Assembly: GCF_038594605.1 (NCBI RefSeq)
Contig: NZ_JBCFZM010000004.1
Coordinates: 124,001 to 188,000, forward strand
Source of the DNA: Alteriqipengyuania bathyomarina_B
GTDB lineage: Bacteria; Pseudomonadota; Alphaproteobacteria; Sphingomonadales; Sphingomonadaceae
Direction: 5' to 3'
DNA: 64,000 nucleotides
Program-made: the position numbers and the translations under genes
Shown here: piece after piece, positions 7,536 through 16,084 of the stretch
Numbering within the stretch: position 1 is the stretch's first letter
How the letters are laid out: every line of letters begins with the position of its first letter
The notes under the pieces: generated by a model
Seen by the model: only the letters and a program-made list of their open reading frames with translations
Database searches by the model: none
What the model was told of the DNA's origin: nothing

Positions 7536-8801
7536 ATGAACGACCAGACCCTCGACCCCGCAATCCATATCCACGAACTCGGGAGCAACGCGCGCGCGGC
7601 CGCCAAGGGCCTGCTGACCGCCAGCACCGAAGCCAAGAACACCGCCCTCACCGCCGCCGCCAAGGCGCTGCGCGACAATCAGGACGAGCTGCTCGAAGCC
7701 AACGCCAAGGACGTCGAGAGCGTCGCGGGCAAGAAGCCCGAGAGCTTCGTCGACCGGCTCAAGCTGACGCCCGACCGGATCGAGGGCATGGCGAGCGCGC
7801 TCGAACAGATTGCGCAGCTGCCCGACCCTGTGGGCCGCCAGCTCGCCAGCTTCGACCGGCCCAATGGCCTCAAGATCGAACGTGTCGCGGTACCCATCGG
7901 CGTGATCGGCATGATCTACGAATCGCGCCCCAATGTCGGCGCGGACGCCTCCGCGCTGTGCCTCAAGAGCGGCAACGCGGTGATCCTGCGCGGTGGCAGC
8001 GAAAGCCGCAACTCGACCCGCGTGATCGTGCGCTGCATGCAGGAAGGCCTGAAAGCCGCCGGCCTGCCCGAACACGCCGTGCAGACCGTCGGCACGACCG
8101 ACCGGGCTGCGGTGGCCGAGCTGCTCAAGGCGGACGAGTTCGTCGACCTCGTCATCCCGCGCGGCGGGCGTGGGCTCGTCGAGCTGGTGCGTGACCAGGC
8201 CTCGGTGCCCACGCTCCTCCACCTCGATGGCAACTGCCACACCTACGTCCACGCCAAGGCCGACCTCGACAAGGCGGCCGAAGTCATCCGCAATGCCAAG
8301 CTGCGCCGCACCGGCGTCTGCGGAGCGACCGAGAGCATCGTGGTCGACAAGGCGGTTGCCGATCAGGCGATCCCCAAGATCGCCGCCATCTTCGGCGATG
8401 AATGCGAGCTGCGCGGTGACGAGACCGCCGTCGCCCTCGCGCCCAGCATCAAGCCCGCGACCGACGAAGACTGGGGCACCGAATATCTCGATCCCATCGC
8501 CAGCGTGAAGGTGGTCGACGGCCTCGACGAGGCGATCGACTGGGTGGACACCTATTCGAGCCACCACACCGACGCGATCATCACCGAGGATGAGGACGCG
8601 GCGCGCAAGTTCATGACCAGCATCGACTCCGCAATCCTGATGCACAACGCCTCGACCCAGTTCGCCGATGGCGGCGAGTTCGGGATGGGTGCGGAAATCG
8701 GCATCGCGACCGGCAAGATGCATGCTCGCGGGCCGGTCGGCCTCGAACAGCTGACCAGCTTCAAGTACCTCGTCCACGGTCAGGGCCAGACGCGCCCGTA
8801 A
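7536..8801 (+). CDS. proA: Glutamate-5-semialdehyde dehydrogenase (gamma-glutamyl phosphate reductase) ProA
   Basis: Second step of proline synthesis, NADPH reduction of gamma-glutamyl phosphate. 421 residues, normal length. Seen: VPIGVIGMIYESRPNVGADA, the LKSGNAVILRGGSES loop, VIPRGGRGLV, the catalytic cysteine in RTGVCGATES near residue 260, and the C-terminal GAEIGIATGKMHARGPVGLEQLT signature. It follows proC by 79 bases on the same strand, so proC-proA is likely one transcript. With proB adjacent, the pathway from glutamate to proline is complete in this window. Confidence 0.97.
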   Translation: MNDQTLDPAIHIHELGSNARAAAKGLLTASTEAKNTALTAAAKALRDNQDELLEANAKDVESVAGKKPESFVDRLKLTPDRIEGMASALEQIAQLPDPVGRQLASFDRPNGLKIERVAVPIGVIGMIYESRPNVGADASALCLKSGNAVILRGGSESRNSTRVIVRCMQEGLKAAGLPEHAVQTVGTTDRAAVAELLKADEFVDLVIPRGGRGLVELVRDQASVPTLLHLDGNCHTYVHAKADLDKAAEVIRNAKLRRTGVCGATESIVVDKAVADQAIPKIAAIFGDECELRGDETAVALAPSIKPATDEDWGTEYLDPIASVKVVDGLDEAIDWVDTYSSHHTDAIITEDEDAARKFMTSIDSAILMHNASTQFADGGEFGMGAEIGIATGKMHARGPVGLEQLTSFKYLVHGQGQTRP

Positions 8802-8813
8802 AGCGATGCGATT

Positions 8814-8848
8814 GCCGGATGCGCGCGCCGGACATGCGCGCATCCGGC
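8814..8848 (+). terminator. Strong hairpin between proA and flp
   Basis: Perfect 13-bp stem, GCCGGATGCGCGC pairing with GCGCGCATCCGGC, with a 9-base loop, 12 bases after the proA stop. No T-run follows, so intrinsic termination is not certain. It may separate the proline operon from the pilin gene. Confidence 0.55.
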
Positions 8849-8904
8849 CCGCATTTACCTGCCGGAAAGCACGTGTGCCTAACCTGACGGCGGAGGCGAC
8901 CGCC

Positions 8905-9066
8905 ATGATCCAGGAATTGATGCGTGAAGAGGATGGCGCGACCGCCATCGAGTACGGGCTGATCGCGGCGCTCATCTCTCTCGCCGCACTGCTTGCCTTC
9001 CAGTCGCTCGGGCTCAACCTTGCCGCGGTGTTCGATACGGTCACCCGCGCGATGGGCGGCGGCTAA
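8905..9066 (+). CDS. Flp/Fap-type pilin subunit (orphan)
   Basis: 53-residue class IVb prepilin. Seen: short charged leader ending in EEDG, then ATAIEYGLIAALISLAALLAF, the conserved G-x4-EY processing site and hydrophobic helix of Flp pilins cleaved by TadV-type peptidase. GGAGG lies 8 bases before ATG 8905, which decides the start; upstream in-frame codons are not pilin-like. No tad/cpa secretion genes are in the window, so it must use a Tad apparatus encoded elsewhere. Next to a diguanylate cyclase, which fits surface-attachment control by inference only. Confidence 0.9.
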   Translation: MIQELMREEDGATAIEYGLIAALISLAALLAFQSLGLNLAAVFDTVTRAMGGG

Positions 9067-9161
9067 GCGGGCGTGGCAGGCCCCCGGCAGACTCGGGCAA
9101 GCGGCCCGGCCCCGCGCCTCGCTTAAGATCTGTTTAGCAGTTTCGAGGCTATCTGACCCTT

Positions 9162-10346
9162 GTGGGCAGGGTCAGCACCTTCTTGCGCAACGCAGCGATC
9201 CCCGATCTGCCGCAAGAGGTACGGTCCGACTTTGTCGTAGCGAGCGCAACCTCGGTTCAGAAACATGCGCGCTGGCTGTTCATCGCCCTGCTGGCGACCT
9301 GTCCCTTTGCCGCGCTGGCCACGCCGGATGGCGCTGGCTGGTTCGTTCGCTGGGGGCTCCCGGGTCTGATGGCGCTCTATTGCCTCGCGGGATTGAGCAA
9401 ACTCTTCCAAGAGTACGATTTCGAGAAAAAGCCCTGGCGAGCCGAACGGTTCATTCTCGCAAGCTGGAAATCGTCGCTGGTCGGCGCACTCATCTCCACC
9501 AGCTGGGCGATTGCCGCCTTTCTCCACGCCGACGCAGGCGAACAGCTGCATTTCCCCGTCATCCTCGTGATGGGTGCGCTCGCCACCGCCTACTGCATGG
9601 CCAGCGTTCGCGCAGCGGCAGCCACGCACCTGGTCATCGACATCGTGTCGGTCTCGATCCTCCTCTTCATCGCCGGAACGACCCTCGACATGGCTGCCGC
9701 CGTCAGCCTGTGCATCGCAGGGCTGTTCCAGTGGCGGATGATCAACGCGCATCACCAGCAGGTGGTCGAGCTCCTGCTGCTCAAGCGCAAGAGCCAGACC
9801 CTCGCTCAGACCGATCCGCTGACCGGACTGCTCAATCGTCGCGCCCTGCTCGACTTTGCCGAAGATCTGGGTGCGCATGATGCGCAGGCGCGGCTGCTGA
9901 TCATCGATATCGACTGCTTCAAGACCATCAACGATACGCATGGCCACGATTGCGGCGACACCGTGCTGCTGGAAGTGGCCCGTCTGATCGGGGCTTCTGC
10001 GGGAGAGAATATCAGTGCAGCACGCATCGGGGGCGAGGAGTTCGCGCTGCTCGGCACGGCCGAGGCACTGCCTCCGGGCACGGCCATCCAGCTGATCTCG
10101 GCAATCCGCGAGGCCCGAATGCCGCATGGCGGGCGTGTGACCATCAGCATCGGCATGGCCGAGGGCACGCTGGAAGACGACGCCGCCTGGCGCAACCTGT
10201 ACCACCGCGCGGACAAGGCGCTGTATGCGGCCAAGAGCCGGGGCCGCGACAGGGTCGTCCTCGCGCGCGACCTGGAAACGCCGGACAGGAAACCCGGCGA
10301 AAGCGAAGTCTCCCCAGCTATCCCGACGAAGCGCAAGGTCGCCTAG
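9162..10346 (+). CDS. Membrane diguanylate cyclase (GGDEF)
   Basis: 394 residues. The N-terminal half (about 35-205) has roughly six hydrophobic segments, forming an uncharacterised membrane sensor. The C-terminal GGDEF domain starts near residue 222 (QTDPLTGLLNRRALLD), continues with IIDIDCFKTINDTHGHDCGD and carries the active-site GGEEF, followed by ISIGMAEG and ADKALYAAKSRGRDRV. All residues for cyclic-di-GMP synthesis are present. No RxxD inhibitory site is found five residues before GGEEF. The start is GTG 9162; 95 bases separate it from the pilin gene. Confidence 0.9.
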   Translation: MGRVSTFLRNAAIPDLPQEVRSDFVVASATSVQKHARWLFIALLATCPFAALATPDGAGWFVRWGLPGLMALYCLAGLSKLFQEYDFEKKPWRAERFILASWKSSLVGALISTSWAIAAFLHADAGEQLHFPVILVMGALATAYCMASVRAAAATHLVIDIVSVSILLFIAGTTLDMAAAVSLCIAGLFQWRMINAHHQQVVELLLLKRKSQTLAQTDPLTGLLNRRALLDFAEDLGAHDAQARLLIIDIDCFKTINDTHGHDCGDTVLLEVARLIGASAGENISAARIGGEEFALLGTAEALPPGTAIQLISAIREARMPHGGRVTISIGMAEGTLEDDAAWRNLYHRADKALYAAKSRGRDRVVLARDLETPDRKPGESEVSPAIPTKRKVA

Positions 10347-10572
10347 AGCAGGTCGGTATCGAGCCCGCGACGAGCGCCGATCGGTGCTGCCGCAACGCCG
10401 TGGCAACCGCCCCCGGAGCCGTCATGAACGGGTGGCACACGCCTCAACGAACCGGAACCCCGGCTGCGTACCAACGCGTCAGCCGCAATGCAGGACAGCG
10501 CTTTTCCTTTCGGACGCTGCGCAACCGAGATTGCACCATCATCGAAGGGAACAGAGCCCCCTCGTCCCGACC

Positions 10573-11490
10573 CTAGGGCAGCGGGACGCGGCGGTATCGG
10601 CGGGCGTTGGCTGCATCGCTGTCGCCTTCGACGAAGGTGACCTCGTTGCCCGGGTCGATATCCGAGGTGTCGCTGTCGCCATCGACTTCCGCAGTGGCGC
10701 TGTAATTGGTCGCCGAAATCACGCGGTAACGCAGGCTGCCGATCCCGCGAGAACGGTCCACATCCAGCCGGTCGCCCAGTGCGACCAGCGGCTGCCCGTA
10801 ATTGATCTCGATCAGATTGCCCTCGACCGCAGTGACGATGACCGGATCAATGGCGAACACCACGTCGCGCGCAATCGCCTTGGCAACCGCACTCTGAACG
10901 AGATCGTAGACCGACTCGCCCGGCTCGTAGGTGTTTACGCGGATCCGGTTGGTATCGAGCGTGCGCGACATCTCGACCCGCTTGGTGATCATGCCACCAT
11001 CGATGGTCGCGCCGCTGCGGTCGAGCAGGGTGTAGGACGCGGTCACGACCGCCGTCCCCCAGCTGGTGCGGTAGGAATTCTCTCCGCGAACCGGCCGATT
11101 GTTCGCGGGCGCCGTCTCGCCGATATCCGAAATCGTGATGTTGAGCGTGTAGCCGCCGGGCCCGGTCGTGATCCGGCCGGAGGAAGCCAGCGCCGCCTCG
11201 AGCGAGTGGCGCAGGGTCTGGAAGTTCGACTGGCAGTCCTTCACGACCCAGCTGCGCCACGTGGTGTGCGCGGCGTAATAGCGGCGCGCGGCCGCCGCGC
11301 CCCACCAGCGCGCATACTCGGATTCGCTATAGGCGAGCCGGCTGCCCTCGTAATTGCGGAAATACGAGCACGACATCGGCGTATCGACCGTACCGATATT
11401 CACCGCCGCCTGCTCTTGCGCGCGGGCGCTGGCAGACATCCCGACCAGGCCGATGACAGCCGCCAGAGCTGCGAACATGGACTTGCGCAT
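10573..11490 (-). CDS. Exported protein of unknown function, partner of the CsgG-like gene
   Basis: 305 residues beginning at ATG 11490, which has GGAGGGG six bases upstream. A signal peptide (MRKSMFAALAAVIGLVGMSA) ends near ARA|QE. The middle has conserved-looking aromatic and cysteine positions (SCSYF, YYAAHTTWRSWVVKDCQ) and beta-rich stretches. The C-terminal third (IDPVIVTAVEGNLIEINYG, GDRLDV, then NYSATAEVDGDSD) matches in layout the C-terminal third of the neighbouring CsgG-like protein, so the two share a domain. Its first base is 28 bases after the CsgG-like stop, so the two are cotranscribed. I do not recognise the family. It is likely periplasmic and works with its neighbour. Confidence 0.7.
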   Translation of the reverse strand: MRKSMFAALAAVIGLVGMSASARAQEQAAVNIGTVDTPMSCSYFRNYEGSRLAYSESEYARWWGAAAARRYYAAHTTWRSWVVKDCQSNFQTLRHSLEAALASSGRITTGPGGYTLNITISDIGETAPANNRPVRGENSYRTSWGTAVVTASYTLLDRSGATIDGGMITKRVEMSRTLDTNRIRVNTYEPGESVYDLVQSAVAKAIARDVVFAIDPVIVTAVEGNLIEINYGQPLVALGDRLDVDRSRGIGSLRYRVISATNYSATAEVDGDSDTSDIDPGNEVTFVEGDSDAANARRYRRVPLP

Positions 11491-11518
11491 CACGTCCCCT
11501 CCGCTCGATGTCCGCACC

Positions 11519-12436
11519 TTAGCGACGCCGCCGCTTGGAGCGCTTCAGATCGTCGATATCGTCGTCGCTCACCGGACGAGCGATCGCTCCGACCGGGATG
11601 CCATTGGCAAATTCGGTCACCGCCACCGCGCGCGAGAAGGCCGACTGGACTTCGGTCACCTGGATCGCGCCGAGCTTCTGCCCGTCGATCTTGATCATGC
11701 CGGTGCCCGAGGGATCGGGGATCTCGCTCGCCTCGCCGTAGACCATCAGGTAATCGTCCTGGCGCAGCGCGCCCTCGCCGAAGTTGAGGATGATGGAGCC
11801 ATCGCCCTGCACCGCGGCGATCTGGATCGGGAAAATCGCGGTGACGAGGCCGGTGGCGATCTTGTCTGCCGAGGCACGCAGCAGCGCGGCGGCATCGATC
11901 TGGCTGCCGCCGCCGCAGACCGTCGCGGACTTCTGCTCTTCGCTGATGCGCGTGGCGTAGCGGACCTCGCCAGTGTTCGTGTCGGTAATGCGGATATCCG
12001 CTTCCATGCGAACATTGGTGTTATAGCATTCGGAGCGCGAACGGTTGTTCCCGCCGAGCATGCCGCGCAGGAGCGTATCGCCCAGGTTCGACTTGTTGGT
12101 CGCCGAGATCGACGAGATCGTGCCGTAAATCAGGTAGTCGACCCCCTCGAAGCCGCCGGTCTGGCCGGGCCGATTGGTGGTCACGACACCGCCATTGGCA
12201 AGGCCCTGTTCCTCCAGCAGCGTCGCCAGCCGGGCGCGCTCGATAATCCGGAACTTGCCGCTGCCGATGATCGCGGTTTCGAGCATCGCGATGAAATTCT
12301 CGTCCTGATTGCCGCCCGTCAGATCTTCCATCTGCGCGATGCCGACCACCGGGCGCGTATCCTGTGCGGCAACCGGCGCACCGAGCGCGAAACACGCAGC
12401 GATAAGTGCCGACACCGCGGCAAACAGACGTAGCAT
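11519..12436 (-). CDS. CsgG/HfaB-family outer membrane protein
   Basis: 305 residues. A signal peptide ends at VAAQ near residue 24 without a clear lipobox. The CsgG fold follows: VVGIAQMEDLTGG, FIAMLETAIIGSGKFRIIERARLATLLEEQGLANGG, VDYLIYGTISSIS, then ADIRITDTNTGEVRYATRI and a C-terminal beta domain. CsgG forms the curli secretion pore and HfaB anchors the Caulobacter holdfast. No curlin-like repeat protein or CsgE/F is nearby, so the substrate is unknown. It is first in a two-gene unit with the exported protein downstream. The lack of a lipid-modified cysteine is unusual for the family. Confidence 0.8.
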   Translation of the reverse strand: MLRLFAAVSALIAACFALGAPVAAQDTRPVVGIAQMEDLTGGNQDENFIAMLETAIIGSGKFRIIERARLATLLEEQGLANGGVVTTNRPGQTGGFEGVDYLIYGTISSISATNKSNLGDTLLRGMLGGNNRSRSECYNTNVRMEADIRITDTNTGEVRYATRISEEQKSATVCGGGSQIDAAALLRASADKIATGLVTAIFPIQIAAVQGDGSIILNFGEGALRQDDYLMVYGEASEIPDPSGTGMIKIDGQKLGAIQVTEVQSAFSRAVAVTEFANGIPVGAIARPVSDDDIDDLKRSKRRRR

Positions 12437-12722
12437 TGAGTACCCCCCCTAAAGCCTCGCGCCTCCGGCCCCCGCCAGAGCAACGAATCGCGATTGATTA
12501 TGCAGAACAAATCGAATTTGTCACCTGCCTGCCTTCGATTAGGGCGCGCGTGACGATCTGGACTTTGCGGGAGGCCCGCAACTACCTGAAAGGTCGTGCC
12601 TTTTCATTGCCGCCCTCATCGCCAGTTTCGCAATTCCCGCCCGCCGCCGAACAAACTCTGTCCTACAGTGCCAGTTTCCGGGCATAGACCCCGCCCCTTT
12701 TCGCATCGGACGACTGCCCCCC

Positions 12723-12768
12723 ATGAGCATCCGACCATGAATATCCGACCATGAGTTTCCGGCCATGA
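12723..12768 (+). promoter_or_regulatory. Chain of three 5-codon mini-ORFs coupled to the HTH gene
   Basis: ATGs occur at 12723, 12737, 12751 and 12765, exactly 14 bases apart. The first three open MSIRP, MNIRP and MSFRP, and each ends in a TGA that overlaps the next ATG as ATGA. The fourth ATG is the start of the downstream gene. The unit consensus is ATGARYWTCCGRCC. No Shine-Dalgarno is seen before the first ATG. The arrangement would let ribosomes step from one mini-ORF to the next, or may simply be a tandem repeat of the initiation site. Confidence 0.6.
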
Positions 12769-13511
12769 CCCGCCGCGCCGACAATCGCGAGGAGCGCCTG
12801 CCCGTGCCCGCTGGCGAACTGCCCGACTTCGTCCCCGTCCCCCGCCAGACCGACCGCCACGATGGCTGGACGCCCGAGCGCCAGCGCCGCTTCATCGCCG
12901 CGCTCGCCGATACGGGCTCCGTCCACGCCGCGTGCAAGGCGGTCAACATGAGCCAGGCCGGCGCCTATTACCTGCGCCGCCAGCCCGGCGCGGAGAGCTT
13001 TCGCGCAGCATGGCAGGCGGCGATCGACCTCGGCGTGCAAAGAATCGAGGATGTCGCGATGGACCGGGCCCTGAATGGCGTCGACGTGCCCGTCTACTCC
13101 TACGGCAAGCTGGTCGGCACGCGGACCACCTATAACGACCGTCTGCTGATGTTCATGCTGCGCAACCGCGCGCCCGATCGTTTTGCGGAAGGCCGCGCAA
13201 AAGGCCTCAACGCGGTCGGCCAGATGGAGCTGAAGCGGCTCAAGAAACAATGGCGCGAGGAGTACGAGCGCGAGCGCGCGCAGGGCGGCGAGCAGCGCGT
13301 GTACGATGCGATCGACGCGAAGCTGAACGCGGCGCGCGACAAGTGGCTAAACGCCCTGAGCCCCCGCGCCCGCGCGGCCTGGGACGCCTTCAAGGCGATC
13401 GAGGCCGAGGACGAGGCCGCAGGCTACCGCTGGTGGGAAGACCCGGAGCACCCGAAGTACGATGCGGGGGCAGATGAGGATGAGGATGAGGATGAGGGTT
13501 GGCGGATATGA
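12765..13511 (+). CDS. Helix-turn-helix protein resembling a small terminase subunit
   Basis: 248 residues. About residues 25-75 read GWTPERQRRFIAALADTGSV then AACKAVNMSQAGAYYLRRQPGAESF, the homeodomain-like HTH seen at the N terminus of small terminase subunits and related regulators. A charged coiled-coil region follows (KRLKKQWREEYERERAQ), and the C terminus is an acidic Asp/Glu run ending in GWRI. No large terminase or other phage gene is near, so a phage role is unlikely. Probably a DNA-binding chromosomal protein; function unknown. Translation starts at the last ATG of a 14-base repeat series. Confidence 0.7.
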   Translation: MTRRADNREERLPVPAGELPDFVPVPRQTDRHDGWTPERQRRFIAALADTGSVHAACKAVNMSQAGAYYLRRQPGAESFRAAWQAAIDLGVQRIEDVAMDRALNGVDVPVYSYGKLVGTRTTYNDRLLMFMLRNRAPDRFAEGRAKGLNAVGQMELKRLKKQWREEYERERAQGGEQRVYDAIDAKLNAARDKWLNALSPRARAAWDAFKAIEAEDEAAGYRWWEDPEHPKYDAGADEDEDEDEGWRI

Positions 13512-13526
13512 CGCCAACGTCCTTCC

Positions 13527-14459
13527 CTAGCCGGACCTTTCGCTGACCTGGTATGACCGGAGCGGTTTCATTTCGCGAATAAGGTCAATCAAGAGCCGCA
13601 GCGCCGTAGGGACCTGTCTACGGCTCGCATAGTAGGCGTAAAATCCCTCGCCCAATGATGCCCAATCCTCCAGTACGAACTCCAGTTCACCGCGGTCGAC
13701 GTGCCTTCGCAATACCGGCTCCGCGCCATAGGTAATTCCGCAGCCCGCGATCGCGAGCCCCATCCCCACATTGCTCTCATCCACGGTCAACGGGTGCGGC
13801 GGCTCGACGGAGATTGCTTCGTTTCCGCGCTCGAACTCCCATTTGTAAATCTGGTCGTTGCCCAGCCGGATGCCGATACACTGGTGGCCCTCAAGCTCGG
13901 TTGGGTGCAATGGCCTGCCATATCGATCGAGATAATGCGGCGCGGCCGCCGCCGACCAGCGTATTGGGCCGGACAGGGGGCGAGCGACCATGTCTTCGGG
14001 TACGGTGCCACCATAGCGAATACCCGCGTCGAAACCTCTCGCCGTGATATCGAGCAGGCGATTATCGACGCTGATGTCGATCTCGATTTCAGGATAGCGA
14101 GAAACGAATTCCGGCATCACCGGCACGATCAGTAATGGCACTGCATCACCCAGCGCATTGATCCTGATCCGGCCTGCCGGACGGTCCCGCAATCGGTCAA
14201 GCGATTGCGATGCTTCCCCGATGGCGCGCATCGGCCCGTCGATCGCCGCCAACAGATCCTCGCCCGCCGCCGTGAGGGTGACACTGCGAGTGGTTCTGTT
14301 CAACAATCGCACGTCGCGGCGCGTTTCTAGCGCGCTCATCGCGTGGCTGAGCGCGGATGGCGTGACACCGATCTCCTGCGCCGCCCTCCGGAAGCTGCGA
14401 TGGCGCGCGATAGCGATGAAATAGGCGAAGTCCGCGAGGTCCGTTCTGCTGATCTGCAT
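13527..14459 (-). CDS. LysR-family transcriptional regulator
   Basis: 310 residues. The N-terminal winged HTH (about 8-65) reads DFAYFIAIARHRSFRRAAQ then SALSHAMSALETRRDVRLLNRTTRSVTLTAAG. The rest is the type-2 periplasmic-binding-like effector domain. It is divergent from the cupin and aldo/keto reductase genes with 137 bases between starts. By the usual LysR logic it probably regulates that pair; a T-N11-A operator was not pinned down. Sequence style is that of the PA2877/YafC-like LysR group that often sits beside oxidoreductases. Confidence 0.93.
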   Translation of the reverse strand: MQISRTDLADFAYFIAIARHRSFRRAAQEIGVTPSALSHAMSALETRRDVRLLNRTTRSVTLTAAGEDLLAAIDGPMRAIGEASQSLDRLRDRPAGRIRINALGDAVPLLIVPVMPEFVSRYPEIEIDISVDNRLLDITARGFDAGIRYGGTVPEDMVARPLSGPIRWSAAAAPHYLDRYGRPLHPTELEGHQCIGIRLGNDQIYKWEFERGNEAISVEPPHPLTVDESNVGMGLAIAGCGITYGAEPVLRRHVDRGELEFVLEDWASLGEGFYAYYASRRQVPTALRLLIDLIREMKPLRSYQVSERSG

Positions 14460-14596
14460 CCATCACCCGATAGCCGATTGCTGAATGCGCTTCATCACTT
14501 CATTGCCGCGCGGCCATCTTATCCCCGTGAGCGACGCCCATTATTTCCAGAGCGAGCCAAGTGTGGACGGGAGATCCGCATTGAGAGGACCGAAAC

Positions 14597-15106
14597 ATGG
14601 CAAACCGGAAGATCGCAGCTGCAATCGCATTGGCAGGCACAACAGCGGCAAGCGCACTAACCACTCAGCCAGGAGATACTGATATGGAAATCACCCGCAA
14701 GGCCGACCAGGACGTAGTCGAGGGACCGGAAGACCTGTTCACCGGCAAGGCGACGATCCGTGGAAATTTCAGCCGCGAGGACCCCTCGCGTCTCACCGGT
14801 GCGATCGTCACCTTCGAACCCGGTGCCCGCACCGCGTGGCACAAGCACCCGCTTGGCCAGACGCTGATCGTCACTGATGGCGTGGGCTGGACCAAGGTGG
14901 AAGGCGGCGAGAAATACGAATTCCACGAAGGCGACATCATGTGGTGCCCGCCCGACCGCAAGCATTGGCATGGTGCCACACCTGACAGTTCGATGACCCA
15001 CATCGCGATCCAGGAAGCCCTCGACGGCGAAAATGTCGTTTGGATGGAGAAGGTCACCGACGAGGAATATCTCGCCGGTGAGCCGATCACCGGCAAGCCG
15101 GACTGA
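14597..15106 (+). CDS. Cupin-domain protein
   Basis: Single-domain cupin: TGAIVTFEPGARTAWHKHPLGQTLIVTDG gives the first motif (HxH...), and FHEGDIMWCPPDRKHWHGATP the second, providing metal-binding histidines. Two starts are possible. ATG 14597 (169 residues, GAGAGGA upstream) adds a stretch resembling a weak signal peptide. ATG 14684 (140 residues, AGGAGA upstream) matches where related cupins begin. Followed 35 bases later by an aldo/keto reductase, with a LysR regulator divergent. Similar cupin-reductase pairs are annotated as carboxymuconolactone- or hydroxynitrile-lyase-like, but the substrate cannot be told from sequence. Confidence 0.85.
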   Translation: MANRKIAAAIALAGTTAASALTTQPGDTDMEITRKADQDVVEGPEDLFTGKATIRGNFSREDPSRLTGAIVTFEPGARTAWHKHPLGQTLIVTDGVGWTKVEGGEKYEFHEGDIMWCPPDRKHWHGATPDSSMTHIAIQEALDGENVVWMEKVTDEEYLAGEPITGKPD

Positions 15107-15141
15107 TTAACCCCGCCCCCCATTAAACGAAAGACCCCTCA

Positions 15142-16014
15142 ATGATTCTGCAAGAAACCTACACCCTCAATAACGGCATCATGATTCCCAAGATCGGCTA
15201 CGGCACGTGGCGTATCGACGATAACAAGGCCGCCGAAGCGGTGCGCGAGGCGATTTCCGTCGGCTATCGCCACATCGACACAGCCCAGGCCTACGGAAAT
15301 GAAAACGGCGTGGGCGAAGGCATCCGCGCCTCCGGCATCGCACGCGACGAGCTGTTCGTCACCACCAAGCTACAGACCGAGTACAAGAGCTATGGCGAAG
15401 CCCGCGACGCGATCGACGGATCGCTGAAAACCATGGGTCTCGACATGATCGACATGATGATCATCCACAGCCCCCAGCCGTGGGAGAACTTCCGCGAGGG
15501 CGACCATTTCTTCGAAGGCAATCTGGAGGCGTGGCGTGCGCTGGAAGAAGCGTTGGCGGCGGGCAAGCTGCGCGCGATCGGTGTCTCGAACTTCGAGGAG
15601 GCCGATCTCGACAACATCCTCGCAAACAGCAGCGTTAAGCCCACAGTCAACCAGTTCCTCGCCCATATCAGCAATACGCCGTTCAAGCTGATCGAGCATA
15701 CGACCAAGGCGGGAGTGCTGTGCGAGGCCTATTCGCCTATCGGCCACGGAAAGATTCTCGACCAGGACGACCTGAAGGCGATGGCTGCAAAGTACGACGC
15801 CAGCGTCGCACAGCTCGCCATCCGGTATTGCCTGCAACTCGGCCTGCTGCCGCTGCCCAAGACGCAGACGGCCGATCACATGCGCTCCAACGCAGCAGTC
15901 GATTTCGAGATCACCGATGCGGATATGGAGACGCTAAAGAACCGCGCGCCCATCGAGGATTATAGCGACGCGGGCGACTTCCCAGTCTTCCAGGATAAGG
16001 CCCGACGCGACTAA
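15142..16014 (+). CDS. Aldo/keto reductase
   Basis: 290-residue NADPH-dependent TIM-barrel reductase. Seen: GYGTWRI near the start, GYRHIDTAQAYGNENGVGEG holding catalytic Asp and Tyr, the catalytic Lys in FVTTKLQ, the His in IIHSPQPW, GVSNF near residue 150, and the C-terminal LPLPKTQ cofactor-binding motif. It belongs to the AKR5 (2,5-diketo-gluconate reductase-like) style. Cotranscribed with the upstream cupin; presumed LysR control. An 11-G homopolymer lies just after the stop. Confidence 0.94.
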   Translation: MILQETYTLNNGIMIPKIGYGTWRIDDNKAAEAVREAISVGYRHIDTAQAYGNENGVGEGIRASGIARDELFVTTKLQTEYKSYGEARDAIDGSLKTMGLDMIDMMIIHSPQPWENFREGDHFFEGNLEAWRALEEALAAGKLRAIGVSNFEEADLDNILANSSVKPTVNQFLAHISNTPFKLIEHTTKAGVLCEAYSPIGHGKILDQDDLKAMAAKYDASVAQLAIRYCLQLGLLPLPKTQTADHMRSNAAVDFEITDADMETLKNRAPIEDYSDAGDFPVFQDKARRD

Positions 16015-16025
16015 GGAAAGCAGGA

Positions 16026-16036
16026 GGGGGGGGGGG
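16026..16036. repeat. Run of eleven G residues
   Basis: Uninterrupted G11 starting 12 bases after the aldo/keto reductase stop, between convergent genes. The longest homopolymer I noticed in the window. Such runs slip in replication and are also prone to sequencing error. Confidence 0.9.
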
Positions 16037-16084
16037 CGCTCGCGCATCCGGGCAGCTCCACGAGAACTAACCGCCCCTCTACCC

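Noticed and set aside
10347..10572. Possible small gene (MNGWHTPQRTGTP...) between the diguanylate cyclase and the convergent exported protein
   Set aside because: No ribosome site, no hydrophobic or conserved pattern, arginine/proline-rich translation typical of a non-coding GC-rich stretch.
12765..13511. Phage remnant suggested by the small-terminase-like HTH gene
   Set aside because: No large terminase, portal, capsid, integrase or att-like repeats in the flanks; neighbours are ordinary chromosomal genes.
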